This document shows, piece after piece, positions 25,886 through 37,637 of a DNA stretch of 64,000 nt (position 1 is the stretch's first letter; the number at the start of each line of letters is the position of its first letter). The notes under the pieces are model-generated. The model was not told the DNA's origin. It worked only from the letters and a program-made list of their open reading frames with translations, and searched no databases. The stretch covers positions 30,599,160 to 30,663,159 of the forward strand of contig NC_134999.1 in the NCBI RefSeq assembly GCF_051020985.1. Reading direction: 5' to 3'. This DNA is from Nomia melanderi. Lineage: Eukaryota; Arthropoda; Insecta; Hymenoptera; Halictidae. The translations under genes and the position numbers were made by a program.

Positions 25886-28621
25886 TAACAATACCACGCA
25901 AATAATACCCTCGCGACGTCCAATCACTCCGCCGCAAGGAAAGAATCTTAAAGCAACCTCGGACTGTTCCGCAATTACACGCGGGAAAACAACGGCGGTC
26001 CCGCCGCGTTCAAATACTCGTTCATTCCGCGGCGAACTTAATAACAACGCTGAAACGATGTTGCAAGTGGGACCGCCGGCGACGTCCAATAAATCCCGGA
26101 AACGGCTTTAAATTGTTCGAGCCTGGGCTAATTGAAATATTTGAGCGGGCAAGTTAAATGCTTATATTACGAAACTGCGTCCGCCCCGGGGATGAAAAGC
26201 CGCGGCGCGGAGCCAGCGACAATGAATTAAAGCGCGGGCAAACTTGTATCGCTTAACGGGACGTGTTACGCAGGGAAGACACGGAATAATACCGGTTTAA
26301 CGTACCGTGCATACGAAAAGACTACGGGCATAGTTTCAACGAGTTGAATTCGGTTCCCGCGGAATCCCGCGAAGTGACCGAAGTCGAGTGCAGGGCAAAG
26401 CCGGCCGAGTGCGAGAACGTCGCGGAATATTTGGCGACTTGGAGTGCAGTTTAGAACTCGGCCGTAGGAAACTCACCCCTGATTCCTTGCCCCTGTTGCC
26501 CTCCCCTCCCTCCCCTCTTCATCGCCGTACCCGATTTCGCCTCGCCCGTTCCGCGTGTACTTTTGACGAATTCGAGTGGTCACTTTGCACCGAATTTCTC
26601 TTATACCCACTCCGGATCTGATTTTCGAACCGTTACAAGCTCATGGGGATGCGGATTTTTGGCAGGATGCTAGAGTTTCCGTTTGCTTGTTGTCGATGGA
26701 GTTTTTGGTTCGAGGGCTCTGCGGCTTGCGAGTCGGGTATTGTTTAAGGTGGGTTGTAATGCGATCGACTACGTGGGGAAGTTGCGAGAGGGTAGAATGT
26801 TCTTTCTGCGGATGGCTTGGAATGTTGGTTGATGAAGTGGTGCTGGAATGGTTTTGTAGGGTTCAGTGTGTGGAATTTGGTATTGTGTAGGAACTTAATT
26901 GTTTTGTAGGTTTTGTCAAGTTTGAGGTTAAGTAAATGGAAATCTCATTGTAAACGAAATATTTTATTAACAGTTGATTCGTTTATAACTGTATTTTTTC
27001 AAGGTTTAGGAATTTAATTCTTTTGTGGATTCATCAAGCTTGAAACGAAATAAATAAAAATCTCATAATAAACAAAATATTTTATCACATGAAAATTTGA
27101 TTGTCACCCGTGTTTTTTCAAGGTTTAATTAAAATAGAAATCTCGATATACAATTTTCCATTTTGTTTACGTTTTATCGGCTACGTTTATTATAAATACG
27201 ATACATAAAATGGGAACTTCATTTGTAAACATTTACATATCCCCTTTACCGTTGAATCTATGCCTGTACAATGAAACCTATCGAATAAAATTCTTTTTAT
27301 CAAAAGAATGACAAAACGTGGAAAACCAGGGGCACATAAATTACACTTAAATCGTAAAACTAGTTTCGGTGTGAAGTGCAAACGAATGAGAAGATAAAAG
27401 AATTCAATTGTCCGCGCGTGCATTCGAAAGGAACGTTTGCGGGCGACGGCAGATATACAATCCATCGAAACAGGCGTCGTAAACTTACCGAAAGCAACTC
27501 GAACTTCGAATCACGTTTGGGAGGCCGAGTCTCGCGAGTAATCAGAACCGGCGACATTCAGCCTCGGGCACAGACGTCGTGATTCTTATTTGATTTCTTC
27601 TATTTTCCGGTCGATCGCCGTGTGACTGACGCCGCCATCAAATTCTTTCCAGGAATAAAATTTTGTTTCGCCGCCGTGCCGGCGCAGACGAGGTCCCCGA
27701 TGTTTCGACTTCGGCGTCGTGGAACGTCACGTTCGCGAAATTACTGGGTGGGGCTGTTGCGATACGAATACCACGAAATTCGTACCTAAAGTCTCTCTTT
27801 TATCCTTTCTTCTAATGAGCAACGAAGGTGTAGCTTATACATCACGAAATCTGTTCAATAGATTTCTAGACGAATCGAACAGTTTGAATTACAACAGATT
27901 TTTTACCATTCCTTTCAACCTGTGGATCTCTTATTTTTCACCTCTTTTCTTTGAATACTTACCGACCAGTTTGTTTACTTTTATATTTATTCTTTACTAT
28001 TTTATTTACTTTTTATTCGTGTTTCTTTTACTTTAATCTTTTTTGTTTCTTCAATAGTTAGATTTAGTTAGATTTAGTTTTTAATGTCAGATTTTATCTA
28101 CTGTTTATAACATAGGAAAAATATGTACGTATCAAGTAATTAACATTCCAACAGACAAAAGGAAATTCAAAAGAAGATCAAAATGTACCATCATACTGCG
28201 ACAACCTAATCATATACATCAACTGTTCCATCTTTGCAATCATAATTTTCCCAAAACCAAAGTTCACCATCACAACAAATCATCCCATATTTTCTATTTC
28301 CATACAATTACAGTAGATTTCATGTTTACAGATTTCTAGTTAAGTTTCACAGACATCACCCTTCGAACACTCAACTTTTCCCTCTAATATCATTTTCATA
28401 TGAAGACTCATTTTCATACTTGTGTTCCAGCAAATTTAGAACCGTATTGTACAGGGTCCTACGTATAGATAAAAAGATAAACTTTCTATACAGGGTGGAT
28501 CGGAGATCGTAACCACCTTGTATTATTTCAATCATATCACTGTTTATCAACATCAGCTCGTATAAAGATAACTTTTTAAAATAACGACCATGAAATCATA
28601 TTCAGTTGTTCAACCTTCAAG
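25886..28621. other. No gene seen; two GC islands
   Basis: GC-rich, CpG-rich sequence at about 25900-26830 and 27400-27800. ORFs (e.g. 26576-26890) are unrecognised and overlap others on both strands. The rest is AT-rich with nothing recognised. A short duplicated AGTTAGATTT motif is near 28058-28078. Confidence 0.5.
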
Positions 28622-29005
28622 TTTCTTATTTTTTCACGTGGAATCACCACCTATCCCATTATACGATTTCCAGCTTATATCTCTATATCCCATTTAAGAC
28701 TTATAACCGATTTTTCTCAACAATGAGACTTGTTATCAAGAAACGTTATACCAAATGTTTCTTAGTTCTTCTCGTGGAATCAGCCCTCAAATACCCCATT
28801 GTACTACGATTTCCACCGTGCATCTCTACATCCTATTTAAGTCTTCACAATCGATTTTCCCGAGAATCAGACTTAATACGAAGAAATGTTATACGAAATG
28901 CTTCTTGGTTCTTCTCGTAAAATCAGCCTCTACAATGGGTTCCATTGTACCGCGATTTCCATTCTGCATTTCTATATCTCACTTAAGTCTACACCGCGAA
29001 TTACA
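28622..29005 (+). repeat. 135-143 bp tandem repeat, about 2.7 units
   Basis: Anchors CACGTGGAATCACC (28636), CTCGTGGAATCAGCC (28771) and CTCGTAAAATCAGCC (28914) are 135 and 143 bases apart. Each unit continues with a CCCATT(G)TACGATTTCCA-like block, CATCTCTA and TTTAAG. Three overlapping ORFs run through the array. I consider them a by-product of the repeat. Confidence 0.8.
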
Positions 29006-30904
29006 TCCCGGCTTGTATATATCGTATCCATAGAAGCTGTTAATTGCGCGGGGCCAATAAATGCAAGGTGCATCCTTTGGGAGGCGGAATTGCATCCGCG
29101 AAGCCTCGTTCCACCGGGCCGGTCTCCTTTGCCGCTTGGTTCACGGTACGTCGGCGTTAATTCGACGAAAATTCATTAGCGTCGGGCTGCTGGCTCTTCG
29201 AGGAGGCGACGTCTCCAGGCGCGGGCGTCGTGTCGGGTTCACGGTGTCGACGGCCCGTGAAATCGATCACGAATCGTCCCCACGGGTGAAAATTTGATTA
29301 TCCAGTATCGTATCGCCCGCGGTTTCCTCCGCGAATTTCTATGAACGTTCGCGAATTCCGGCGTTGATAGCTCGTAGCTCGAGTAACGAGTCGCTTCACG
29401 GACGGCGACACTCGTGATCGCTGTTAACTCACGCAATTAACGCGCCCTGCTAATTGCCGTTTAACATTGTCTCGCGCCTCGACTTACTCGATCGCGAGCT
29501 TTGAAACTTTGTGGTTTTGCTTTTGGGAAGTTTGTTATTTCATCTGGTAATATCGGGTGGGTTTTAATATGCACTGGTTTGTACTTTTGTTGTGTACTTG
29601 GGAATAATTTGCGTTGTTTGTTGAGGTCTTGGCAGCTTTACATTTTAGTGCGCACGTGAGAGGATGGAGTCTTTTAGTGATTGCGAGAGTGTGTTTAATT
29701 TTCCGATAGTTGTCGAAGGAAAAAGCCTAAGTAGGTCAGTTTGGTGTGTCAATAGTTGTAATTAACCTTTGAACTGCTAAGTGTGGTCTCCATTTAGATA
29801 GATACTTGGTTACATCTGATCTACTAGAATGCTCATTATACACACCTTTGATGTCACTTTTTGATATAAATTATTAAACAAATTATAATCATTAAATTAT
29901 TAAATTATTATTAAACAAATATAAATACTTCATAAATATAGACTTTCATTTGTTTACACATATGTCGCGTGTAAAAGTATCTTCTCATTTTATGCTGTTT
30001 ATACACGAAGTTTAGATGCTTCGTATATTTTCGTTTTAAAATGTGGGTCAAAGGCGTCTCGGTATTGATTAAACGAGGGTTAAGGTCTCTTTTCGTAATA
30101 AAACCATTCATACATTATTTCTTTCGGTATAATTTCTTGTGCAGTTTCCTTTGCCCATTAAACGCTTATGAATATTCAAATAATTTCTTATTCCGAATAA
30201 TAAATGAAGTTAGTCATAAAGAACACAAAATGATTTGTTACGTTCCTTAGACCTTGTTCCAAATTGGTCGTAAGTAAAAGTCAAATTTCCGGAATCGGAT
30301 AAGGAGGAGCGTGTCAACAATCTGGTTTTAGGGTTCTCGAGTCACGTAACGATTTCTTGTCCAGAGGGCCACAGTGACCCCGTGACCCGTGACCCAACTA
30401 GTACAAGCACGCGACTGCTTACGCACCTCGAATTTCGCTCGAGTTTCCACGCTGGCTTGCATTCACACAAGCTGTTTGATCTCGGGGTCTAAAATCGGAA
30501 CACGAGGGGCAAACGTTTCTAGTAAACTTAGCCATGCTGAACCGTCTGGTTTGATGAATCGTCATGGCATCTCCAGGGAACTAGATCAACTGAATAGTGA
30601 TCACGGTATTTTCAGGTTAAAATCCCGCTGCTTGAAATACGTCCAGTTTTTAATCAGCTGATTGTACAGTTTTGTAAAACAAAGGAACCTCTTTAAAGAA
30701 AACTTTATTAACATTCTATTTTTCTTTGAAATCTTCTTTTCTTAATTCAAGGACTAATTTTCTATTTATTACAGTTTTGAAGGTATATAGAAAACCGTGA
30801 AACAGCTTTTAAGTTGTTAGTTAAATTAAGATAGATTTTAACTTAAGATGTTTTCAACGTGAACGACTAAAAGTTAAGCAAAGAAATTGATATTTCTATT
30901 GAAT
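29006..30904. other. No gene seen; two GC islands
   Basis: GC-rich islands at about 29040-29520 and 30250-30660, with AT-rich sequence between. No recognisable coding region. Confidence 0.5.
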
Positions 30905-31205
30905 TCTCCTAAAAATCTATAAACCTCGAATATTCTAATCTTTTGAAATTTGAATATTTCAATTTTGTAAACCTCAAATATTTAATCTTGCAAAGTTCAA
31001 ATATTTCAACTTTCCAAACATCAAATGTATAATCTTGCAAAGTTCAAATATTTCAATTTTCCAAAAATCAAATGTATAATCTTCCAAAGTTCAAATATTT
31101 CAACTTTCCAAACATCAAATATCTAATCTTCCGAAGTCCAAATATTTCAAGTTTTCAAGCTCCAAATATTTCACCCATCCAAATTTTAAATATTTCAATT
31201 TCTCA
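30905..31205 (+). repeat. 47-bp tandem array, about 6 units
   Basis: The anchor (CAAAGTTCAAATATTTCAA and variants) recurs at 30944, 30991, 31038, 31085 and 31132, an exact 47-base spacing, with decayed units on both sides. Each unit carries CAAATATTTCAACTTTCC and an AATCTT block. AT-rich and non-coding. Confidence 0.9.
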
Positions 31206-31917
31206 AAATTCTCTCACCAGCTAAACTAGTAGCTAACAAATAAAGAAACAACAAAGACCATCAGTTTCATTCAAACAGTTACAAAACATACAGAAATTTG
31301 GTTACTTCGCAATCATCGTATGACTTGTATATCGACTGACTCATCGATTATTACGATCGCAAAAAAACAGAACACCAACGGGCAAGGTAGAGTGTAAGTT
31401 ATATTAGCTTGGGGACAAAGGGGGTAAAGGGCGAGGCAGGTTGAGCCAATATTCCGGAAGGGAAATACGTATTTGGCGATGGTCCAGCCGCTGTCTGCGA
31501 GCTTCGAGTGTCCATTATTCCATTAGCGGTTACCGTGTTAACTCTTTATTGCCCGTCGGTATATGAGCCGCCGTTCTTCATCTCCCGCGGAGAGGGCGTT
31601 TAATGTCCACATTTCCCGGGGATTACCGTAAAACCGTTCCGGCACTGGCGACCGGACCAGATAGGGCTGTTCCTCCTCGGCCACGCGGAAACCGTTTCCG
31701 CGCGCAGTAAACGCGAACTGAGGTATTCGAGTTTGTTATTCTTATCTTAACGTCCGCCAACAAAGTTGTCTTTCATATTCATGGGAATTGGTGATTCAGT
31801 GATTAGCTAGAGGCAATTGGGAGTATATGGTCGTTCCATATTTTCCTTCGCTCATTGCATCGTTTGAATAATTTCAGTATTAATTGAGGATGTAATTTGA
31901 AGCTTGTTGGAAGTTGT
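31206..31917. other. No gene seen; GC island
   Basis: A GC-rich island at about 31370-31740 with no ORF of note, then a return to AT-rich DNA. Confidence 0.5.
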
Positions 31918-32098
31918 TTAATACCGAATCTACATATCAGTTAAACAGACTTTTTGAAATTTGTCTATAGAGTGCATCTGTTGAGAGTTTCATTGATTTA
32001 CCTATTGCCGAGTTAATTTCTTTGATAATTTCTCATAATTGCGAAATGAAAAAATCAGGAATGGGTCGTTTTGATCTGTATGGCAGTGTTAGTGTCAA
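31918..32098 (+). mobile_element. Decayed family A TTAA element
   Basis: CTATAGAGTGCATCTG, then TTAATTTCTTTGATAATTTC, then TCAGGAATGGGTCGTTTTGA, then TGGCAGTGTTAGTGTCAA follow the family A order. The terminal TTAAs are mutated and the left end is only partly preserved. Confidence 0.6.
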
Positions 32099-35000
32099 TA
32101 AGTAATTGGTGCACTATTTTTTATAGTTTTGAGGTTCTTAATTGTGAATTATTGAACTGTTATAGTTTAGAACGTGTATTATTTCTTGTTTATTATTGTT
32201 TAGGAAATAATGTACAATTATTAATGATCTTTTAATTATTTAGGTAACGATGTTAAGAATTCACGGGTGTTCATACTTTAAGTTTGATAAATGAATAACT
32301 GTTGGATATTAAATTCAACATATTCTTATATAAATTTTACATTTATATGTAAATATAAAGTAGATACTGTTGTAATGTGGCATGAATTTAATATAACGAA
32401 GGCATCATTAAACAGAGGAACGATTATTAAATCATGCCAACGAGCAGAACGAAATTTACTTCAATTCGACGAAAATGAAATTTTTTGATGCAAAATAAAG
32501 TGTTCCGGTGGGAAAACCATTTGGAGCTGCAGGGAAAATGAAGTAGATATATTATCATTTACATATCATTCAAATAAAGTTGCTGCGCTGCATATAAATT
32601 TCAATATGCAAAATTTGCGTGGTGCACTCCTGCTATTTTTCTTTCACAATTTATACGAAAACGCTCGGTGCGCACTATATCTTCTTGCCACTTGGAATAT
32701 TCTAAATTTCTTAATCTACGAAAAAATTATTAATTTCGTGCTTCGTTATCTATAAATACAATTCTTGACACTTCCATGCGTTTCATTACATATTTTCCCA
32801 AAAATTTATCAATTTTTCAATTTCGTAGGATATTCGTTTTATGAAATATGCATTTCGTTCGATATTTCATATTCGAATCAATATATTCTGCCTGTTGCAT
32901 CCGAGCATCAAATAACTTTTTGTTTTTATTTTAATAAAATCGGTCGGTATTTTTATTAGGGAAACGTATACATGGAAGCGTGCAGTTAATAATTAAATAT
33001 TTATGTGTGAATTATGTTACGAAATGACTCTTGGCGAGACGTTTTTCAAGATATTGTTCACAGCGTTCGGTTTCTGCAGTGGGAACCAGAAATCCGTAAC
33101 GATTTGTAATAACACTCGAGATTGCTTTGCTGCACGTACTGCAACGAGGATGTAATTTCGTGCATCGATGGGTTTAGAAAATTTCCTGTTAATATTCTCA
33201 GCGTTGGGGCACGATGGAGGGATAAACATATTATACGGTTCATGATTTATGGATTAATGTACTTTAATCCGAAAATTGTGCCAATATAGAACGGGGAAAG
33301 TGTATTTTACTTTAATGACAGGAACAAATGTTATTCGTCATGTAACATTGCATCAACTATTCACGTTAATTACTAGTTAAATCAAATATTAATAATACAA
33401 AATCCTTTAATGACAAACAGCTTTGAGTATTTCAATCAGATATTATATATTATAAATTTATTTAAATTAGAAATTAGTCCAATTTTTAAAATATTATATT
33501 TTCTATTAGAAACTTAGTTTACTATGATAAATATATTTTTGACAAATTAAAAATTAATAAATTCAGAGTTTATATATTATTTTTATTAATTAAGATTCAC
33601 GTGTAAATAATATTCTCATGCACAACATGTCTAAACAAAATTTCAATTTAACATTTTGTGTTTCTTTTTATCGTAATAAATTAAATACATTTCGAAAGGG
33701 TTGTGTGAAGTGCGCTTCATGTTTTTTTCGTTTGAAATAAAGTTTCAGCGGACTCGTAGTTTCAGATTCAAACACTTCGATAGAAGTTAACACGGCACAA
33801 TGACTCTTCATTAAGGGGCATATTACTTTCAATCTGAAATTGAACGTATTGTGGCTTCTCACGCGAACAATAAATCATACCTACGTGAAACCTGGATCGC
33901 GAATTACAGTTGAAGCTTAATAATTTTCAACGATGATCGTTACTTTTCGAAGCAAAGCATTTTGGACATATCGTATTACACATTTGCGACATTAATCACA
34001 ATAAAACGAGGTGTACAATATTTTTATATAAAATATCAGCAATGATTTATTTCCGACATTTCTGAAGCGATTATTATCATTGATTAAACTGATTGTTTCC
34101 TGTTATAACATCCATATTAATTAGCAATTATAAAAATGTCTTCATTTATACGGAACATTATACGTTAAATGGTCACAATGTTATTGTAACAAAACCTGAC
34201 CATTATACCATGCAATATTAACATAATTATTGTATTAAATATTACTGCATTTCAACGTTGCAGAGATAATTAACAGATTAGAGACCAGTGGAAACGTAAA
34301 TATCAATATAGCTGTATGCAACAGAGAAATTATTCCGTCGTTATTCATTCGGTCTCGTGTAACGAAATTGGATACGATGTTTGCAGTAACTTTGTCCCAG
34401 TGTATTCACGCAAATTCATGTAACTCCACGTTGACCCTCGGAGCAGACAATTACACTAATATCTTAGTTTCGCTTTCAGCATTTTGCTAAATACAGTAAT
34501 TCCATTACAATATATTTCAAACATCTTTTAAGCATTTCTCTTTCTAATAAAAATTAAGCTTATCTGTTATGTACACATTCTGACTAATCTTTATACTTAT
34601 ACTTATATTTATAACAATATATTTCATTATATTTCCTTACATTCACAACAGCTAATTTCATATTTATCACACGTTTATTAACAACTTCCTAATCGCACCA
34701 ACATCCAATATTACCAAGAATTCCCTTTTCCCCGAAGAAACCGAATTTTCAATCCAAAAATTGAAATTCAATTCAGAAGCAATATTGATCCTTCAGGGGA
34801 TTTCGCGCGAATTATTCGCGGGCGGAGGTGGTAGCAGAAAAAACAAGGTGGGCGGGTGAATTTCGAATCTGGAACAACGAATAAAGGGACCGAACGCGGA
34901 GAAGGGACTCCGGTACAGCTTCGTCTTCAGTTTCGTGCGCGTTTTATACGCTCTCCGCGGCGGTCTCTTCGCCGATTGTTTTTCCAATCTTCTTTACAGC

Positions 35001-35441
35001 GGCCGGGGATTTCATGCAGATTCGAAATCCCTAGATTCCCCTTTTTCTCTCGCTCGGTGTCTACCGAACCGGCCACAGACGCAGCCGGTCGGCTTATTTT
35101 CTTAGTCCACGGCCCGGTTTCCGGCATTCTCCATCTGCCCGCGTCTCCTCGCGCCGGTATCGTTCTTATCCCGAATGAACCGGGCTCCGGCCTAGGGATT
35201 TTAAGTTTGGAAACTTTGATTTCGGCGCGCATTTCGTTCCTGGAACGGGGACACCGCTCTCGTGACCGGAAACTTTTATTTCGCTCCCGTTTGTTAAGAA
35301 ATGCATTACGGATGCACCTACGTCATTTTCGTTTTGTACGAATGTTTTTTACGCGACGTTGATTTAACGCGAGTTATTTTTCTGTTTCTACATGGACGAC
35401 ATCGGGAGTTGGTTATTTCGACGTGACTGGTAGTTTTAGTG
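32099..35441. other. No gene seen; long AT-rich stretch and one GC island
   Basis: About 32100-34780 is continuously AT-rich with only chance ORFs below 71 codons. About 34790-35360 is a GC-rich island with a 168-codon ORF (34856-35362), Arg/Phe-rich and unrecognised, with an antisense ORF of 101 codons across it. A family A right-end fragment (GACTGGTAGTTTTAGTGTT) ends at about 35443. Confidence 0.5.
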
Positions 35442-35585
35442 TTGATATCAGATTTATGAATATTATATAGTTTATTCTGTTTCTGGGAAAATTGATTGGA
35501 ATTTTAATAAATTCGTTCATTTAGATCTTGGTGAGTAGAGATTTAAAGATGGATGATTAGGATTCGGAAATAGCGTCAATGGTTT
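35442..35585 (-). mobile_element. Family B-related TTAA element (reverse), partial
   Basis: It begins at a decayed TTAA (TTGA) directly after a family A right end. AGATTTATGAATATT and AGTTTATTCTGTTTC match the reverse of the family B right end. The same ~150 bp unit recurs at 39392-39541, with GTTCATTTAGATCTTGGTGA in both. Confidence 0.55.
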
Positions 35586-35687
35586 TATATGAGTGTTTTT
35601 TACGTCACTTTGATCTAACGCGAGTTATTTTTCTGCTTCTACACGAAAGGAAGGAATGTATTTTCTTCTTCTACGATTTGGTTCGAT

Positions 35688-35912
35688 TTAACCCTCCGCA
35701 GTCGAGAGGTGACTCTCAGTCACCATTCGATTCGATAAAACAAAACTATGAAGTTGAATATTTAATATTTCAAATTAAACTTTGCATTGCTACGTGAAAT
35801 ATTTAAATAAAATACTAAATTATCGTTTAATTAGTTTTAAACAATATCGCCTATATCTCGTCAGAAAATGTTGAATATTTCCATTGAAAAACTTTCGAGT
35901 GCAAAGGGTTAA
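35688..35912 (+). mobile_element. Family C TTAA element
   Basis: 225 bp between TTAA at 35688-35691 and 35909-35912. The left end is TTAACCCTCCGCAGTCGAG and the right end is CGAGTGCAAAGGGTTAA. The subterminal GGTGACTCTCAGTCACC block is an imperfect palindrome. Non-coding. The TTAA at 35909 seems also to open a degenerate family B-like stretch. Confidence 0.75.
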
Positions 35913-37132
35913 TACACTCACTTTGAAATTTTATATTGTTTATTCTATTATGTACTTTGCTAATTTTTTCGATCTAGATCCAATTTCTATTTTTTTTATA
36001 AGTGCAGTATATATTTCATACAGATTGTATCTATTATGTGAAAACAGAATTAAATGTACATGGGTCCAACAAAGTATGATGAATAAATCCAATAAAGCGT
36101 TTTACATACTTTCGTGAAACGATATACGCATACTCGAAATTTTGTGTCTCAATTTCTGGGAAGCTTCAAGTTACCGATTTGATTGAATTTTGGTACATTG
36201 GTCTAGATTCTGCAACAGATACCCGGGGAAAATTAATTTTTATTTCGGTTCGTTCACCTGTCCCAATTCCTTTTGAAATTTCCGAGTCTGTGTGTTCTGC
36301 TTTGAAAGATTTTAGTTGGCACGTACTGTATTGAAATTATAGCTCGTCAGAAGATTATCTCTGGGTTCATACTTTTTCATTTCACTTTGCAGTGCTGAAA
36401 CATAAAAGTTTGAAGGTAAAAAATCTTTTCTAAAAATCATTGTCACTAGAAACATTTATATTTGAATATTTGATCATTCGTAAATTACACGATAACGATA
36501 CTAAAGAATAAATACATTCGATTTTTAAATAAATAAATCGTTTCATTCAATTGAACTTCAACTATATTAATTAAATTAAATTCTTTTCTAAATTTAGAAG
36601 AGGTTTAAATTTATATTAGAAAATTGTTCCAGTGTCTGCGTCGTTTATTTATTTCTCATTTAACATTAACAAGTAACGCTCACTCCGAGCTTCTTATTTT
36701 TCTTCTCTAATTTCGGTTGACCTGAAACCGTTCCTCCGTTGCTCGCCGTTTCTACTTATAAATGTCGATCGCAACACGTAGATCCGAAACCGAAACTTCT
36801 TTAGACAACGAAAGGTTTGTTCATTACGTTAGTGGCGGAACAAGCGGGGGGGGGGGGTGGAAATCCCTCGGTGAAAATAGAAGGCAAGCCAAATAAACGG
36901 GAACACGCGACCGAGATGTTATCCCGGGCGTGGCAGTGCAATGTAACTTCGCGCAACACGGAAGGTAACGGCTAAGGGAAAGAAAAACTTTTGGGGAAAG
37001 TAATCTGATGGCGGCTATCACGGAAACTTACCGATGAAAATTTGTACCGTCGATTCGCGCTGTAAACCGGTTGACATTGTTTAATCCTCCGATCTTATTA
37101 GAATTCCAAGAAGAACTTTTTATGAAATTTTA
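35913..37132. other. No gene seen
   Basis: AT-rich to about 36690, starting with a family B-like remnant (TTGTTTATTCTATTATG). Then comes a GC-richer patch at about 36700-37080 with a 12-base G run at 36846-36857. No coding region recognised. Confidence 0.5.
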
Positions 37133-37367
37133 TTAACCCTTTGCGCTTCTATGTCGAATATGACTCGGCAGTCGATTTATTCGAAAGTGTGACATTTTTT
37201 AATTGTATTATGTTGTTATACTAGTTTTAATAGTATCGGTGAAAATAATTCTTTACGCTGTTTGCTATTAACTAATTGTCTTTCGAAGTACTTTTCACTG
37301 AAAACAATGAAATTAATAGAGTTATGGGAAAGTAAATGTGAAAGGAACTCGGAGTGCAAAGGGTTAA
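37133..37367 (+). mobile_element. Family C TTAA element (first of a pair)
   Basis: 235 bp bounded by TTAA at 37133-37136 and 37364-37367. The ends are TTAACCCTTTGCGCTTC and GGAGTGCAAAGGGTTAA. The subterminal imperfect palindrome TGTCGAATATGACTCGGCA starts 15 bases inside the left TTAA. No transposase ORF. Confidence 0.85.
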
Positions 37368-37387
37368 CACTGAGAATCACGGAGCAT

Positions 37388-37637
37388 TTAACCCTTTGCA
37401 CTCCGAATTCTTTTTGCAGTTTTTTCTCGATAACTTTGTGTTGTTAGAAATGTTTTGTTTGAAATACATATTGAAGAATAGTTAGTTTGTAGAAAGCAGT
37501 CTAAATACTTCTTTGTATTAATAATATTCAAAACAACATAATAGTATACTGTATTTGAAAAATATCTTGACTAAGAAGCACACCTGTGAATAAAATTGAT
37601 GTCGAGTCACACTCGACATAGGGACGCAAAGGGTTAA
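37388..37637 (-). mobile_element. Family C TTAA element (second of a pair)
   Basis: 250 bp bounded by TTAA at 37388-37391 and 37634-37637. The ends are TTAACCCTTTGCACTCCG and GACGCAAAGGGTTAA. The palindrome TGTCGAGTCACACTCGACA lies near the right end, so it is inverted relative to the copy 20 bp upstream. The 20-bp spacer suggests two separate insertions side by side. Confidence 0.85.

Noticed and set aside
29763..29845. TTAACCTTTGAACTG, a possible family C left end
   Set aside because: No matching right end or palindrome was found nearby.
34856..35362. 168-codon plus-strand ORF
   Set aside because: Arg/Phe/Ser-rich, antisense ORF of 101 codons over the same bases, no motif or splice evidence.
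37133..37637. Autonomous piggyBac transposon
   Set aside because: The elements are only ~200-250 bp and no transposase-like ORF is present in the window. They can only be non-autonomous copies.
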